A DNA stretch of 51,209 bases from contig NZ_KB899054.1 in assembly GCF_000377985.1 (NCBI RefSeq), positions 1-51,209 of the forward strand. Reading direction: 5' to 3'. This DNA is from Sporolactobacillus vineae DSM 21990 = SL153 (GTDB lineage Bacteria; Bacillota; Bacilli; Bacillales; Sporolactobacillaceae). Positions 34,974-43,925 of the stretch are shown here, in pieces (within the stretch, counting starts at the first letter, position 1; each line of letters starts with the position of its first letter). Below the pieces are notes generated by a model. That model saw only the letters and a list, made by a program, of their open reading frames with translations, searched no databases and had not been told where the DNA came from. The translations under genes were made by a program, and so were the position numbers.

Positions 34974-36158
34974 TTAACCTTCTTCTCCAGTCCATTTTCT
35001 GATGATCCGCTTCGTCTTTTCTAAAGAAAGCGGTACTTTGCCTGCTTCATAGTAGTCGATTTTTTTAACAACAGCGATCCGCTCGACATTATCCGGCCCA
35101 ACCGGTACAATTACCTGGTCGCCAGCGTCAATGCGCTCGTCCTCAGTTCGATAGTAGTAGACACTGCCTCCATCGTTGAAAGAGACACTGCAATAGATAT
35201 ACTCGGAGGGTCTTCTCTTGATCTTGTTGTAAACGGCCGGGTCCAAAATTTCGCTCCTGCTGTACTCGTGGATCAGAGAAAGAATCTTTTCTATAAAATC
35301 TGCCCAATTCTCCGGCAGGCCCTGTTTCTCATAGGTGCCGGTCAGAACAAGCTGCGGTTGTTTCTGAAAATCTATAGAAATTCGGTATTTTTTTGTTTCA
35401 TCAGGGGTATCTGTCACGTCCGGCGTCTCATCAAAGAGATCATCAGCATCAAGCGCATCAAGAAAACCGGCCACTTCTTTCTCAAGGGTATACTTTCGAG
35501 CGACAGTACGGCCGGATCCTGTATTTTGAATAAGTTCAAGAGTATTGGCGGCCCTGTCGATGATGAGCTGCTCGGCGTAGCCACAGATAACCTCATTACT
35601 TTGTTCGTTGACAAGGTTATTTTTCATATCTCTGTGGTAATCAATCACTATTCTGTCCACACGGTCAGGCTTTGTGTTTCCATCAAACACAAACAAGTCC
35701 TGCATGCAGAGGGTATCGCGGATCAGGTCGGAGAGATCGATGCCATCCACAACTAAATCAGCACACAGCGAACCGGTGAAATGATAAACTCCGCCTTGGC
35801 CATTAATGATGTCCATTTCCCAGAGGCCGCAGTCCAGAGCATCAATGATCACGTGGTCATTGCTGAAGTACTTCCCGGTGGCTGACAGGATGTGCGCTGC
35901 AGCCTGTTTACCAATACCGAAATTATTGATCCGTCCACGCTCAAGCCCTCCGTAATTTTCACCATAATGATACCCGGAAAACCAGACTCTGCCATCCGCA
36001 GCGATCGTTAAGTGTTGCTCCACCTCAACCGTCGGAGCAGGTGCCCGCCCATAGCCCTCATTGTTTGATACGATGCGTATTCGCTTCACTTCGTCTCCAA
36101 AAATGGATGGACCGCTGATATCTGCCGCAAACACGTGCTGTTCTTCTTTGGCCGCCAT
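34974..36158 (-). CDS. uncharacterised two-domain protein, intact copy
   Basis: I do not recognise a named function. The 394-residue protein starts at MAAKEEQHVF, with GGGGAGGAAG 7 bases upstream; 14 extra codons upstream are unlikely. The N-terminal part (~1-235) is beta-rich (VEQHLTIAADGRVWFSGYHYG; LSDLIRDTLCMQDLFVFDG). An acidic linker (DADDLFDETPDVTDTPDE) leads to a C-terminal part with YIYCSVSFNDGGSVYYYRTE and GDQVIVPVGPDNVERIAVV, which looks like a small beta-barrel found at the end of several Bacillota proteins. No signal peptide or membrane segment. A broken paralog lies at 48867-50025. Confidence 0.75.
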   Translation of the reverse strand: MAAKEEQHVFAADISGPSIFGDEVKRIRIVSNNEGYGRAPAPTVEVEQHLTIAADGRVWFSGYHYGENYGGLERGRINNFGIGKQAAAHILSATGKYFSNDHVIIDALDCGLWEMDIINGQGGVYHFTGSLCADLVVDGIDLSDLIRDTLCMQDLFVFDGNTKPDRVDRIVIDYHRDMKNNLVNEQSNEVICGYAEQLIIDRAANTLELIQNTGSGRTVARKYTLEKEVAGFLDALDADDLFDETPDVTDTPDETKKYRISIDFQKQPQLVLTGTYEKQGLPENWADFIEKILSLIHEYSRSEILDPAVYNKIKRRPSEYIYCSVSFNDGGSVYYYRTEDERIDAGDQVIVPVGPDNVERIAVVKKIDYYEAGKVPLSLEKTKRIIRKWTGEEG

Positions 36159-36305
36159 CTGAATGCTTCCTCCCCGGAACATTTTCAAGAACACTGCCAA
36201 ATCATGAACCTATTATTAGTCTCCGAAACTTCGCAGCAACAAAACTTTCAAATACTTTATCCATCGGGAATAACGGCAGCTCTTTATTACCTGTTTATTA
36301 CAATT

Positions 36306-36653
36306 TCAGCTCCTCAAAATCTTCTCCATAGGCTTGCCCCTGGCCAGTTCATCAACCAGTTTGTCGAGCCAGCGGATTTTCTGCATCAGCGGGTCTTCGA
36401 TGTTCTCGACGCGAATGCCGCAGACGACTCCCATGATTTTATGCGCGTTCGGATTCATTTGCGGGGCTTCTGCATAGAACGTCTCAAGATCCACATTTTT
36501 CTCGATTTGCGTCCGTAAACCTTTTTCGTCATAGCCTGTCAACCAGCTAGTGACGGTATCAACTTCTTCTTTTGTGCGGCCCTTTTTCTCAGCTTTTTGG
36601 TAGTACATAGGGTAGACTTTTGAAAAGGCGATGGTATAGATTCTCGGTTTCAT
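36306..36653 (-). CDS. DUF2200 family protein
   Basis: A 115-residue protein starting at [10 protein letters not shown], with GGGAGAGGAAAC upstream. Family landmarks are [22 protein letters not shown], the [20 protein letters not shown] segment and [18 protein letters not shown]. The function of the family is unknown. Monocistronic. Confidence 0.83.
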   Translation of the reverse strand: MKPRIYTIAFSKVYPMYYQKAEKKGRTKEEVDTVTSWLTGYDEKGLRTQIEKNVDLETFYAEAPQMNPNAHKIMGVVCGIRVENIEDPLMQKIRWLDKLVDELARGKPMEKILRS

Positions 36654-36806
36654 AGTGTTTCCTCTCCCCCACATTTTTTAGAATTACTGGATGCGTATCC
36701 AGTGATGCGTCAGCATGAGAAATGAGACAAATAAAAAGGCACAAACGAGGAATGCGACGGCGAGCGCGTTTATAACTGTATTGGTCCTGCTTTACTTTTT
36801 CAGCGA

Positions 36807-37805
36807 TCATAAATCAGATTGCAACCCCAGATCGTCCTTGTCTTGCTCTCGAACGAAGTGGTCAAGCAATGCACGCACTTCATCGGTTGACTTTGTGTTC
36901 ATCAGTTGATTTCTTAATTCACTCGCCCCTCGAAAATCATGGACATAGATCTTAAAAAAGCGATGGAGCGCTTTAAACGGACGCAGTTCTAATTTTTTCG
37001 AATAGTGATCGCGGAGATCCAGATGCAGCCTTAAGAGATCGAGCAGTTCCATACTACTATGATCTTTCGGCTCCTTTTCAAAAGCAAATGGATTTTTAAA
37101 AATGCCGCGCCCGATCATTATCCCATCCACACCATACTGATCAGCAAGTTCCAAGCCGACTTGCCGGTCGGGGACATCGCCATTGATCGTCAAAAGTGTA
37201 TCCGGTGCCACCTGGTCGCGAAGTTTCTTAATCTCCGGGATGAGTTCCCAATGGGCATCGACTTTGCTCATTTCCTTCTTTGTACGCAGATGAATGGACA
37301 GATTAGCAATGCCCTGTTTCAATAGGTGTGTCAGCCAGTCGTGCCATTCATCTACATCCGTGTAACCAAGCCTTGTCTTCACACTTACGGGTAATCCTCC
37401 TGCTTTTGTTGCCTGGATGACGTCTGCAGCAACTTCAGGACGCAGAATCAGACCGCTCCCTTTCCCGTTCTTTGTCACATTAGCTACGGGACAACCCATA
37501 TTAATATCTACACCACGAAACCCTTGCTTCGCCAGACCAATACTCGTCTGCCGAAAGTATTCAGGCTTATCCCCCCATATTTGGGCGACGATAGGCTGTT
37601 CGTCCTCTGTAAAAGTCAACCGTCCCTGCACACTATTGATCCCCTCTGGGTGACAATAGCTCTCCGTGTTGGTGAACTCGGTAAAAAACACATCAGGTCT
37701 GGCTGCTGCACGCACAACATGGCGAAAAACAACATCCGTCACCTCTTCCATGGGTGCCAGTGCAAAGAAGGGACGTGGTAAACTGTTCCAAAAATTATCG
37801 ATCAT
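36807..37805 (-). CDS. tRNA-dihydrouridine synthase (Dus family)
   Basis: An FMN enzyme that reduces uridine to dihydrouridine in tRNA. The ~332-residue protein has the FMN-barrel start [18 protein letters not shown], the catalytic Cys region [39 protein letters not shown], the [11 protein letters not shown] loop and [14 protein letters not shown]. Bacillota often carry two or three Dus paralogs; this is the divergent third type rather than DusB. The start is uncertain: ATG at 37805 or TTG at 37817, each with poor GAGGA spacing. It marks the right edge of the orderly part of the window. Confidence 0.9.
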   Translation of the reverse strand: MIDNFWNSLPRPFFALAPMEEVTDVVFRHVVRAAARPDVFFTEFTNTESYCHPEGINSVQGRLTFTEDEQPIVAQIWGDKPEYFRQTSIGLAKQGFRGVDINMGCPVANVTKNGKGSGLILRPEVAADVIQATKAGGLPVSVKTRLGYTDVDEWHDWLTHLLKQGIANLSIHLRTKKEMSKVDAHWELIPEIKKLRDQVAPDTLLTINGDVPDRQVGLELADQYGVDGIMIGRGIFKNPFAFEKEPKDHSSMELLDLLRLHLDLRDHYSKKLELRPFKALHRFFKIYVHDFRGASELRNQLMNTKSTDEVRALLDHFVREQDKDDLGLQSDL

Positions 37806-37817
37806 CGTTACGTTCAA

Positions 37818-38441
37818 ATCCTCACATTATGGGATGCCTGACCAAAATCTCCATCCCCAAAATTACTTTCTTAACACTTATAGCACGATCAAGCTCTTTA
37901 AAGCAAATGACATGCCCTAAATCGATAACTGAAGGACTGTGCCTGCAACTTATGAAAAAATGGTCACACCGTTGGTTGATTTGTTTTAATGCTGGACGGA
38001 ATCGATCCGGGTAAAATTGTTCTATGAGGCCAAAACTTAGGCGGTTATTTAGCGCCACGCGCAGCAGCTTTTGAGCATCGGCTTACCGCCTGTGTCGCCA
38101 ACAGCAGCGTTTAAAACGAGGAGCTTAATAGGCTATTCGATACAGATACTATACGAGAAACCAAGTTATAGAATCTGTCAACTCACCCTCTTCACCTTCA
38201 GGGCAATGGATCTGTTATTACAAACAATAAAAATAAGGATTTCCTGACATTAGTACTCCGGAAAAGCAACCGAGAGAAAAGTTCAATGTCAGGAAACCTT
38301 TTTGTTTATAGGCACTTACAGCTGCACTATTCTTTAACGACTAATACTACCGTCTCGACATGGCTCGAGAGGACAGAACGAATGTCATTTGAGTGTGTCC
38401 GTTCTCGGGAACATATCCACAGCGTTTTTAGCAGTATCTTT
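37818..38441. other. gene-poor stretch with a long inverted repeat
   Basis: No convincing gene. A 78-codon minus-strand frame (37822-38058) has no recognisable motif. TTTCCTGACATT near 38236 and its exact complement near 38287 form a stem with a ~40-base loop followed by TTTTTGTTT on the plus strand, so it may act as a terminator or mark an old element end. Confidence 0.4.
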
Positions 38442-38609
38442 TTAGAGTATGGGATAGGTTTGTACATAACGAGGATTAGCATAATAGGGCGGCCTGGGTC
38501 CTATTAACGGCATTGACCACGTGTAAGGATTGTCATCATAGAGCATCTCTACTTTTTCATCTGAAAAATTCACGAGTAATAATCTGACTTCAGGACTATC
38601 TTGAAACAA
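38442..38609 (-). CDS. unrecognised 55-residue small protein
   Basis: A TTG-started frame with a perfect AGGAGG 8 bases upstream encodes 55 residues beginning MFQDSPEVRLLLVNFSDEKV and containing MPLIGPRPPYYANPRY. A decayed copy of the same sequence lies at 41654-41794 in opposite orientation, keeping LLVN-SDEKVKMVY and RPPYYCYPSYE, so the sequence has been translated and copied at some time. No family is known to me. It may be an intact small gene or the tail of a larger lost one. Confidence 0.5.
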   Translation of the reverse strand: MFQDSPEVRLLLVNFSDEKVEMLYDDNPYTWSMPLIGPRPPYYANPRYVQTYPIL

Positions 38610-38776
38610 GCGAATAACCTCCTCTTAAATTCACCTCATACACCTTATTCAGCAACCCCTTATACAGAGCAAGTACTTCTTTCAGGTCAAGCTAACTTCG
38701 GATGGGACATGCACTGGGCACGCCCATGGAACATAATGTGAAAAATGTGATTTCGATTAGTGCTAGGAGGGCTCCA

Positions 38777-39721
38777 ATGCAGCAGGATGAGCAAAATAAT
38801 CAGAAGAAAATTACCGATGGAAATTATCCCATATATCCAAATTATGGGGTGATAACACGCTATGAGGACATCCCGATTAATGTTCCTGAACAACGTCAAC
38901 TTCGACAACCAGGCGTAGAAAGATTGATGGTCCCCCGACCTATTATTGAAAATCCGGAGTACAGGGGAAGCGGGAAACTAACCGGGAAAGTTGCCCTCAT
39001 CACAGGTGGGGACAGCGGGATCGGAGCAGCTGTAGCGATTGCATTTGCTAAAGAAGGCGCAGATGTTGCTATTTCCTACTTGGATGAACATGAAGATGCA
39101 AACAGAACAAAAGCACGGATCGAACAGCTCGGCCAGCGCAGCATTTTATTGCCGGGTGACGTCCGAGACAAAATTCAATGTATCTCGATCGTGGAACAAA
39201 CGATCCAATCATTTGGCCGATTGGATATTCTTGTTAACCACGTGGGTATCCAGTTCCAGCAGCCAAGTTTACTCGATATCACTGACGAGCAATTCGATGA
39301 CACCTTTAAAGTTAATATCTATTCTCATTTTTACACAACCAGAACAGCGCTTCCCTATTTAAAACCAGGCAGCTCAATTATTAATACGTCTTCGGTTACG
39401 GCTTTTAAAGGTCCTTCACAATTGATCGATTACACATCAACGAAGGCAGCGATTATTGGCTTTACACGTGCTTTAGCCAATAATCTTATAGATAAGGGAA
39501 TTCGGGTCAATGCTGTCGCACCAGGATCAACCTGGACGCCGCTCCAGCCGTCAACCTATTCAGCAGATCAGGTCGCTATATTAGGTTCCGGTAATCCGAT
39601 GCGGAGAATGGCCCAACCCTTTGAGCTCGCGCCGGCGTACGTCTATCTTGCCTCTGACGATTCCAGATTTGTTACCGGCCAAACCATACATGTTAATGGT
39701 GGAGAGCTGACATCATCATAA
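38777..39721 (+). CDS. SDR-family oxidoreductase (YhdF/YhxC type), copy 1
   Basis: An NAD(P)-dependent short-chain dehydrogenase of 314 residues. The start is ATG at 38777 with AGGAGG 7 bases upstream; an upstream frame from 38702 is not supported. It has an N-terminal extension ([21 protein letters not shown]), the cofactor motif GGDSGIGAA, a variant NHVG for the usual NNAG, the catalytic Tyr-x3-Lys in [16 protein letters not shown] and a C-terminal [12 protein letters not shown]. This subgroup is common in Bacillus as stress-related proteins. Its paralog is at 45111-46010. The substrate is unknown. Confidence 0.88.
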   Translation: MQQDEQNNQKKITDGNYPIYPNYGVITRYEDIPINVPEQRQLRQPGVERLMVPRPIIENPEYRGSGKLTGKVALITGGDSGIGAAVAIAFAKEGADVAISYLDEHEDANRTKARIEQLGQRSILLPGDVRDKIQCISIVEQTIQSFGRLDILVNHVGIQFQQPSLLDITDEQFDDTFKVNIYSHFYTTRTALPYLKPGSSIINTSSVTAFKGPSQLIDYTSTKAAIIGFTRALANNLIDKGIRVNAVAPGSTWTPLQPSTYSADQVAILGSGNPMRRMAQPFELAPAYVYLASDDSRFVTGQTIHVNGGELTSS

Positions 39722-39729
39722 GAAACGAT

Positions 39730-39941
39730 TCAAGCAAGTAGGTCGAGAACCATCTCGAAATGCCCAACTGCGCTGGATGTGCGGCTTCGAAGATAGATCA
39801 GCCCCTTTTTCCAGTCGATGATACGGTACATGGGGCCCATCGGACGTGCCCGATGGTAGAATAGTCGCCCACGTACACGGTGCCTGTGTTGAACGCTTTT
39901 TCGCCGGACTCGTTCCGCTTACCCTTGCGATCATGATCCAC
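39730..39941 (-). pseudogene. frameshifted remnant of an unrecognised gene
   Basis: The minus strand reads EKAFNTGTVYVGDYSTI in one frame and then, after a one-base shift, ARPMGPMYRIIDWKKGLIYL and SAVGHFEMVLDLLA to a TGA at 39730-39732. The smooth join and codon bias suggest a single former gene. I do not recognise the family. Confidence 0.4.
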
Positions 39942-40057
39942 ATGTTTTCAACAAAGCTTTTCCCATCTGAGAATGGCGGATTAGAAGGCGGAGAAGTGGC
40001 TGCCTTTATCGGGAGCGACGCTGCTTTGGCCTGTATCCCAACCAGGCTAATGGGCGT

Positions 40058-40107
40058 GTTAAAAACCAGTCTTCCTAAAATCGTTGATTAAAGGAAAACT
40101 GGTTTTA
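40058..40107. terminator. hairpin upstream of the nox 3' end
   Basis: AAAACCAGT with TTCCT pairs with AGGAA and ACTGGTTTT around a 16-base loop. The 150 bp to the left (39942-40057) hold only a short plus-strand frame with no recognisable motif. Confidence 0.55.
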
Positions 40108-40175
40108 ACGAGTTTATATGAATGGCAGGCTAGATGATCAAACCGCGGATTGGAACCGCCCCCGCCCTGTTTTGA

Positions 40176-41543
40176 TCACAGATTGGCAGGTACAATATTA
40201 TTGGCCTTTCTATAGGCAGCTTTAGCCAGTTCGCATAAGTAATTCCACTGCTGGTCAAACTCCGGCTGGAAGAAGAAATCAGCCAGTGCCAGTTGCTGTG
40301 TGGTCTGTTTTGTTTGAATGGCCAGAGACAGCGTGTTGATTGCCGGCGTGATATCGTGTTTCGACATGAGCTGTCCGCCGACAATACGATTGGTACCCAC
40401 TTCGTAAGTTAATTTCATATAAATCTTTTCTGTATCTGGTACAAAGGACGGTCTATAATAATCTTCTACAAATACCGATTGATTCTTCAGGCCGCTCTTT
40501 GCTGCTGTTGCTTCTTTAATCCCTGTAGTAGCAAATTTATAGTCGAAAAGAGACAAAGCTGATGTGCCGGAAACGCTGGGCATCTCAACCGATGGCTTCT
40601 CAAGATTCAGCGCGGCAACAACGGCCTGACGGCGCGCATTTGTGGCCAGGGCAATCGGCATTTTCTCGCCATTCGGGCTGTAATCGATCATGCAGGCATC
40701 ACCGGCTGCAAAGACATCTGGTGCACTGGTTCTCTGATAACGATCTACTTTAATGGTTCCGTTCGGATTCTGTTCAATCGTTCCTTTCAGCCATTCTGTA
40801 TTAGGCACAACTCCTGCAGCCTCAACAACCAGGTCGGCCGGATAGACACCTTTATCCGTTGCAACAGCTGTTGCTTTACCGTTTTGCCCTTGAATCTCTT
40901 GAACTTTTTCGCCAAGCTGAACGTTAATCCCCCGCTTGATGAGATCAGCAGTCAGCAAATCAGTAAATTCCTTATCCAGATAAGTCGGCAGAATCCGGTC
41001 AGCAACATCAATGGCAGTAACTTGCTTGCCAGCTTTAACATAAGCTTCAACCAATTCAATGCCGATATAGCCGCTTCCGATAACGACGACATCATTTACA
41101 TTTGGATCGTTGATTTTAGCTTTGTTTTTCAAGGCCCATTCTCTGCCGCGAAGAAAATAAACATTTTCCAAATCGTTGCCCTTAAATGGCAGCTGACGGG
41201 GAACGGCACCAGGGGTCAGAACGAGTTTATCATACGAGACATCAGACGCTTTCTGTGTATCCAGATTGATCGCATGAATCGACTTCGCCTTTGGATCCAG
41301 GCTGGTTACCTGGTGATGCGCATAAACGTCTACACCCTGATCACTGTATCCTTCCTTGGTTGCATAGTGTATATAATCTATATTTTGAACAGCATCCTCT
41401 AAATATAGCTGAATCCCGCAAGAGAGAAAGGATACTTTATCCGTTTGCTCAAACAGTTTGATTTTCGCATCGGGATAAGTCTCTAACGCTGTTTTCACAG
41501 CTTCATAGCCACCATGAGATGTTCCGACAACAACAATATTCAC
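40176..41543 (-). CDS. nox: Cys-dependent NADH oxidase (Nox / CoA-disulfide reductase family)
   Basis: Reduces O2 (to water in close relatives) with NADH, using one redox Cys and FAD. The start is GTG at 41543 (GGAGGGG 5 bases upstream). The 455-residue protein has an FAD motif (IVVVGTSHGGYEAV), the redox Cys42 in FLSCGIQLYLED, the NAD motif VVIGSGYIGIELVEAY and the second FAD strand DVFAAGDACMIDY. GTSHGG in place of the usual GGxxGG is typical of Nox. A PerR/Fur-like box lies upstream. In a fermentative Gram-positive this regenerates NAD and removes oxygen. Confidence 0.9.
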   Translation of the reverse strand: MNIVVVGTSHGGYEAVKTALETYPDAKIKLFEQTDKVSFLSCGIQLYLEDAVQNIDYIHYATKEGYSDQGVDVYAHHQVTSLDPKAKSIHAINLDTQKASDVSYDKLVLTPGAVPRQLPFKGNDLENVYFLRGREWALKNKAKINDPNVNDVVVIGSGYIGIELVEAYVKAGKQVTAIDVADRILPTYLDKEFTDLLTADLIKRGINVQLGEKVQEIQGQNGKATAVATDKGVYPADLVVEAAGVVPNTEWLKGTIEQNPNGTIKVDRYQRTSAPDVFAAGDACMIDYSPNGEKMPIALATNARRQAVVAALNLEKPSVEMPSVSGTSALSLFDYKFATTGIKEATAAKSGLKNQSVFVEDYYRPSFVPDTEKIYMKLTYEVGTNRIVGGQLMSKHDITPAINTLSLAIQTKQTTQQLALADFFFQPEFDQQWNYLCELAKAAYRKANNIVPANL

Positions 41544-41620
41544 ATAAACCCCTCCAATTAAGTTTGTCATTTACCAACAGACATAACGATAACATATATC
41601 ATTTTATAATAAAAGTAATA

Positions 41621-41635
41621 TGATAATAATTATAA
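41621..41635. promoter_or_regulatory. PerR-like box upstream of nox
   Basis: Read on the minus strand, TTATAATTATTATCA matches the PerR consensus TTATAATNATTATAA at all but two positions. It lies in an A/T-rich block about 80 bp before the nox start, in the promoter area. Confidence 0.45.
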
Positions 41636-41653
41636 TGTATATCTTGGATCAAT

Positions 41654-41794
41654 GACTTAATCTGCTGGTCAACCATTCAGATGAAAAAGTAAAGATGGTC
41701 TATATAGAGGGATTCCTGACCCATGTCTAAAATCGCACTTAGACCGCCATACTATTGCTATCCAAGTTACGAGCTGAATGATCCTATAATCTAA
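41654..41794 (+). pseudogene. decayed second copy of the 55-residue small protein
   Basis: In one frame the sequence reads NLLVNHSDEKVKMVY then a stop, and in another frame RPPYYCYPSYELND then TAA at 41792. Both parts align in order with the intact frame at 38442-38609, which has LLVNFSDEKVEMLY and RPPYYANPRY. There is a frameshift between them and a TGA directly before the first part. Orientation is opposite to the intact copy. Confidence 0.55.
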
Positions 41795-41833
41795 GTCCTG
41801 GAATATTCACGACCTGCGGTATGATCTTTTTGC

Positions 41834-42478
41834 TTGTCGCTGCCATCATATGACGATACGCTGCATGCTTTTGAGGATTCGTTGACTCGGCTGGGTCTTG
41901 ACTACGTGGATTTGTATCTGATTCACTGGCCAATCCCGATTGAGTACAGCGATCGCTGGCAGCAACTCAACGCGGATAGCTGGCGGGCGATGGAAAAAAT
42001 TTATCATGACGGCCGTGCAAGGGCGATCGGCGTTTCCAATTTTCGCGAGAAACATCTTGATGAACTTGCTAAGACTCAGACTGTGGCACCGATGGTCAAT
42101 CAGATCTTCCTGAATCCCGGCGATCAGGAAAAAAGTCTGGTGGCTTACGATCAGGAACACAACCTGTTGACAGAAGCCTACTCGCCTCTTGGTACGGGTC
42201 AATTGCTCCATGTGCCTGAACTGGCCAAGATTGCCGAAAAGCACGGCAAGTCGGTACCGCAGATCCTGATCCGCTGGAGTCTGGAAAAGGGCTATCTGCC
42301 GCTGCCTAAGTCGGTCCACAAAGCGTACATTCAGGCAAATACCGAAGTCTTTGACTTTGAACTGGACGATGACGATTTGGCTCTACTGGCAAAGCTGGAT
42401 GGTAAAGGGGCGCAGCATCAAGACCCCGACACCAATACCTATCGCCATGTTGTTCCATTCCTCAGCAAAAGCAAGTAA
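41834..42478 (+). pseudogene. aldo/keto reductase, 5'-truncated
   Basis: The frame encodes ~214 residues matching the aldo/keto reductase barrel from about its third strand on: SLTRLGLDYVDLYLIHWPIP, IGVSNFREKHLDEL, VNQIFLNPG, EAYSPLGTG and LPLPKSVHKAYIQANTEVF. The first ~80 residues, with the catalytic Asp, Tyr and Lys, are missing, and an in-frame TGA precedes the fragment. The protein cannot be active. The break coincides with the edge of the small-ORF remnant. Different subfamily from the reductase at 3302. Confidence 0.8.
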
Positions 42479-42896
42479 GTAAGCGCGTGTCCGGACCGGA
42501 TTTAAATAAACCTGTCCCAAACCCGGGCAGCCAGAGAGGGATTTTTTCGGGACTAGTGTTTTGAAAGAACATGGGAAGGGCAGCAAAGAATCTTCATTTT
42601 GTTTTTGCTGTTTCCCGTTCAGGAACATCTCTCAGGTCATGTGTTCTGAGAGATGTTCCTTTTCATTGATTCGTTTTGCCATGATGGTGTTGATCCTGTC
42701 AGGCGGAAAAATATGATCCGCATCATACGCCTTACCGGAGGCTGATCGGATCATCACCTGATGATTTAGTTTATAGCGCCGCATCCGCTCTAAGCGGATA
42801 TGCCATCCCGCCAGTGCCTGCACACTGGCGGATTTGTTTTCTCCCTGAACTCACTATACACAAGGGATGGCCCCGCTGAAGGAGCTTGATTCATCG
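42479..42896. other. intergenic stretch with nested hairpins
   Basis: No supported gene. AGGAACATCTCTCAG / CTGAGAGATGTTCCT (42621-42660) followed by TTTTC is a good plus-strand terminator for the truncated reductase. Two more hairpins follow: ATCCGCTCTAAGCGGAT (42783-42799) and GCCAGTG/CACTGGC (about 42806-42833). A 63-codon minus-strand frame at 42632-42823 covers them and has no recognisable motif. Confidence 0.6.
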
Positions 42897-43580
42897 TCAG
42901 AATAAGGTCCCGACGCAATAAGTAACGAGCATGGTCAGCCCGCCAACCACTACATTTCGCAGCACAGCCCGTCCTTTCGGTGCTTCTCCCAAATGAGCAC
43001 TGACGTAACCGGTCAGAGCAAGGGCAGCGAGCACAGCCAGTACGGTGAACTGGATACGGACAGGTGTCGGAAGCAGCACAATCGTCAAAAAGGGAAGAAT
43101 CGCACCGACGGTAAATGAAAACATGGATGAAAAGGCGGCATGCCACGGACTCACGTATTCACCCGGCCTAATGCCAAGTTCCGCTGCGGAGTGAGCGGCA
43201 AGTGCATCTTTGTTCATTAAATCGATGGCCACTCTTCTTGAAAGTTCCGGAGACAGCCCCTGATCTGTGTAGATCTGGGCAAGTTCCTTGATTTCACCGT
43301 TATAATCATCTCTAAGTTCTGCTTTTTCAATATCAACCATTGCTTTTTCCGTATCTTTCTGCGTGCTGACAGATACATACTCGCCACCGCCCATCGAAAA
43401 AGCACCTGCCAGAAGCCCCGCAAGTCCTGAAATCAGAATAGTCATCGAGTTCGTCGTCGCGCCGGCAACCCCAAGGACGATACCTGCTGTCGACACAATA
43501 CCATCGTTCGCGCCTAACACCCCCGCGCGCAAAACATTCAATTTCTGATTCACTTTACTTCCCGATTGTTCCTCTGCCAT
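42897..43580 (-). CDS. VIT1/CCC1-family iron/manganese transporter
   Basis: A membrane transporter that moves Fe2+ or Mn2+ out of the cytosol. The 227-residue protein has the family start VLRAGVLGANDGIVSTAGIV, the helix AGAFSMGGGEYVSVSTQKDTE, a charged middle region with Glu-rich metal-binding helices (EKAELRDDYNGEIKELAQIY) and three C-terminal helices. A Fur-like box lies upstream. It is monocistronic. Iron or manganese cannot be told apart here. Confidence 0.9.
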   Translation of the reverse strand: MAEEQSGSKVNQKLNVLRAGVLGANDGIVSTAGIVLGVAGATTNSMTILISGLAGLLAGAFSMGGGEYVSVSTQKDTEKAMVDIEKAELRDDYNGEIKELAQIYTDQGLSPELSRRVAIDLMNKDALAAHSAAELGIRPGEYVSPWHAAFSSMFSFTVGAILPFLTIVLLPTPVRIQFTVLAVLAALALTGYVSAHLGEAPKGRAVLRNVVVGGLTMLVTYCVGTLF

Positions 43581-43661
43581 AATAATACCTCTTTTCCTGA
43601 ACTGATCGTCCTTCCTGCTGTTCCCACAAATCTTTACAGTGAAAATTAAATTATTCTAATT

Positions 43662-43680
43662 GATAATGGCAATCATCATC
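43662..43680. promoter_or_regulatory. Fur-like box upstream of the VIT1-family gene
   Basis: GATAATGGCAATCATCATC matches the classic 19-bp Fur box at 16 of 19 positions. It overlaps a possible minus-strand -35 (TTGCCA). The rest of the 345-bp gap 43581-43925 holds a 13-bp-stem hairpin (43698-43729) and a very A/T-rich block (43735-43775), the probable promoter of the epimerase gene. Confidence 0.5.
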
Positions 43681-43925
43681 AGAACCTTGAAAACGCACCA
43701 TGCTGCCACCCATAAAGGTGACAGCATGGATAAACTACATTATAATAATTTTAATAATATAATTATCTTATAACGGACTGGAGAAAATGTCTACCGAAAA
43801 AGCGCAACATTCCCGGTGTTGAATGGTCCCGGACTTCTAAATAAGAAGTGGCTTTCTTTTATCCTGCCTCCATACTATGTGTCAGAGCGGCTTCATAAAG
43901 TAGCTTATACGGGGAGGGGGCTAAA

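Noticed and set aside
36589-36909. Overlapping short frames on both strands between the DUF2200 and Dus genes
   Set aside because: They overlap real genes at their ends and lack ribosome sites.
37822-38058. 78-codon minus-strand frame
   Set aside because: No motif, no ribosome site; kept only as part of the gene-poor stretch entry.
42632-42823. 63-codon minus-strand frame
   Set aside because: Covers three hairpins including a good plus-strand terminator; no family and no ribosome site.
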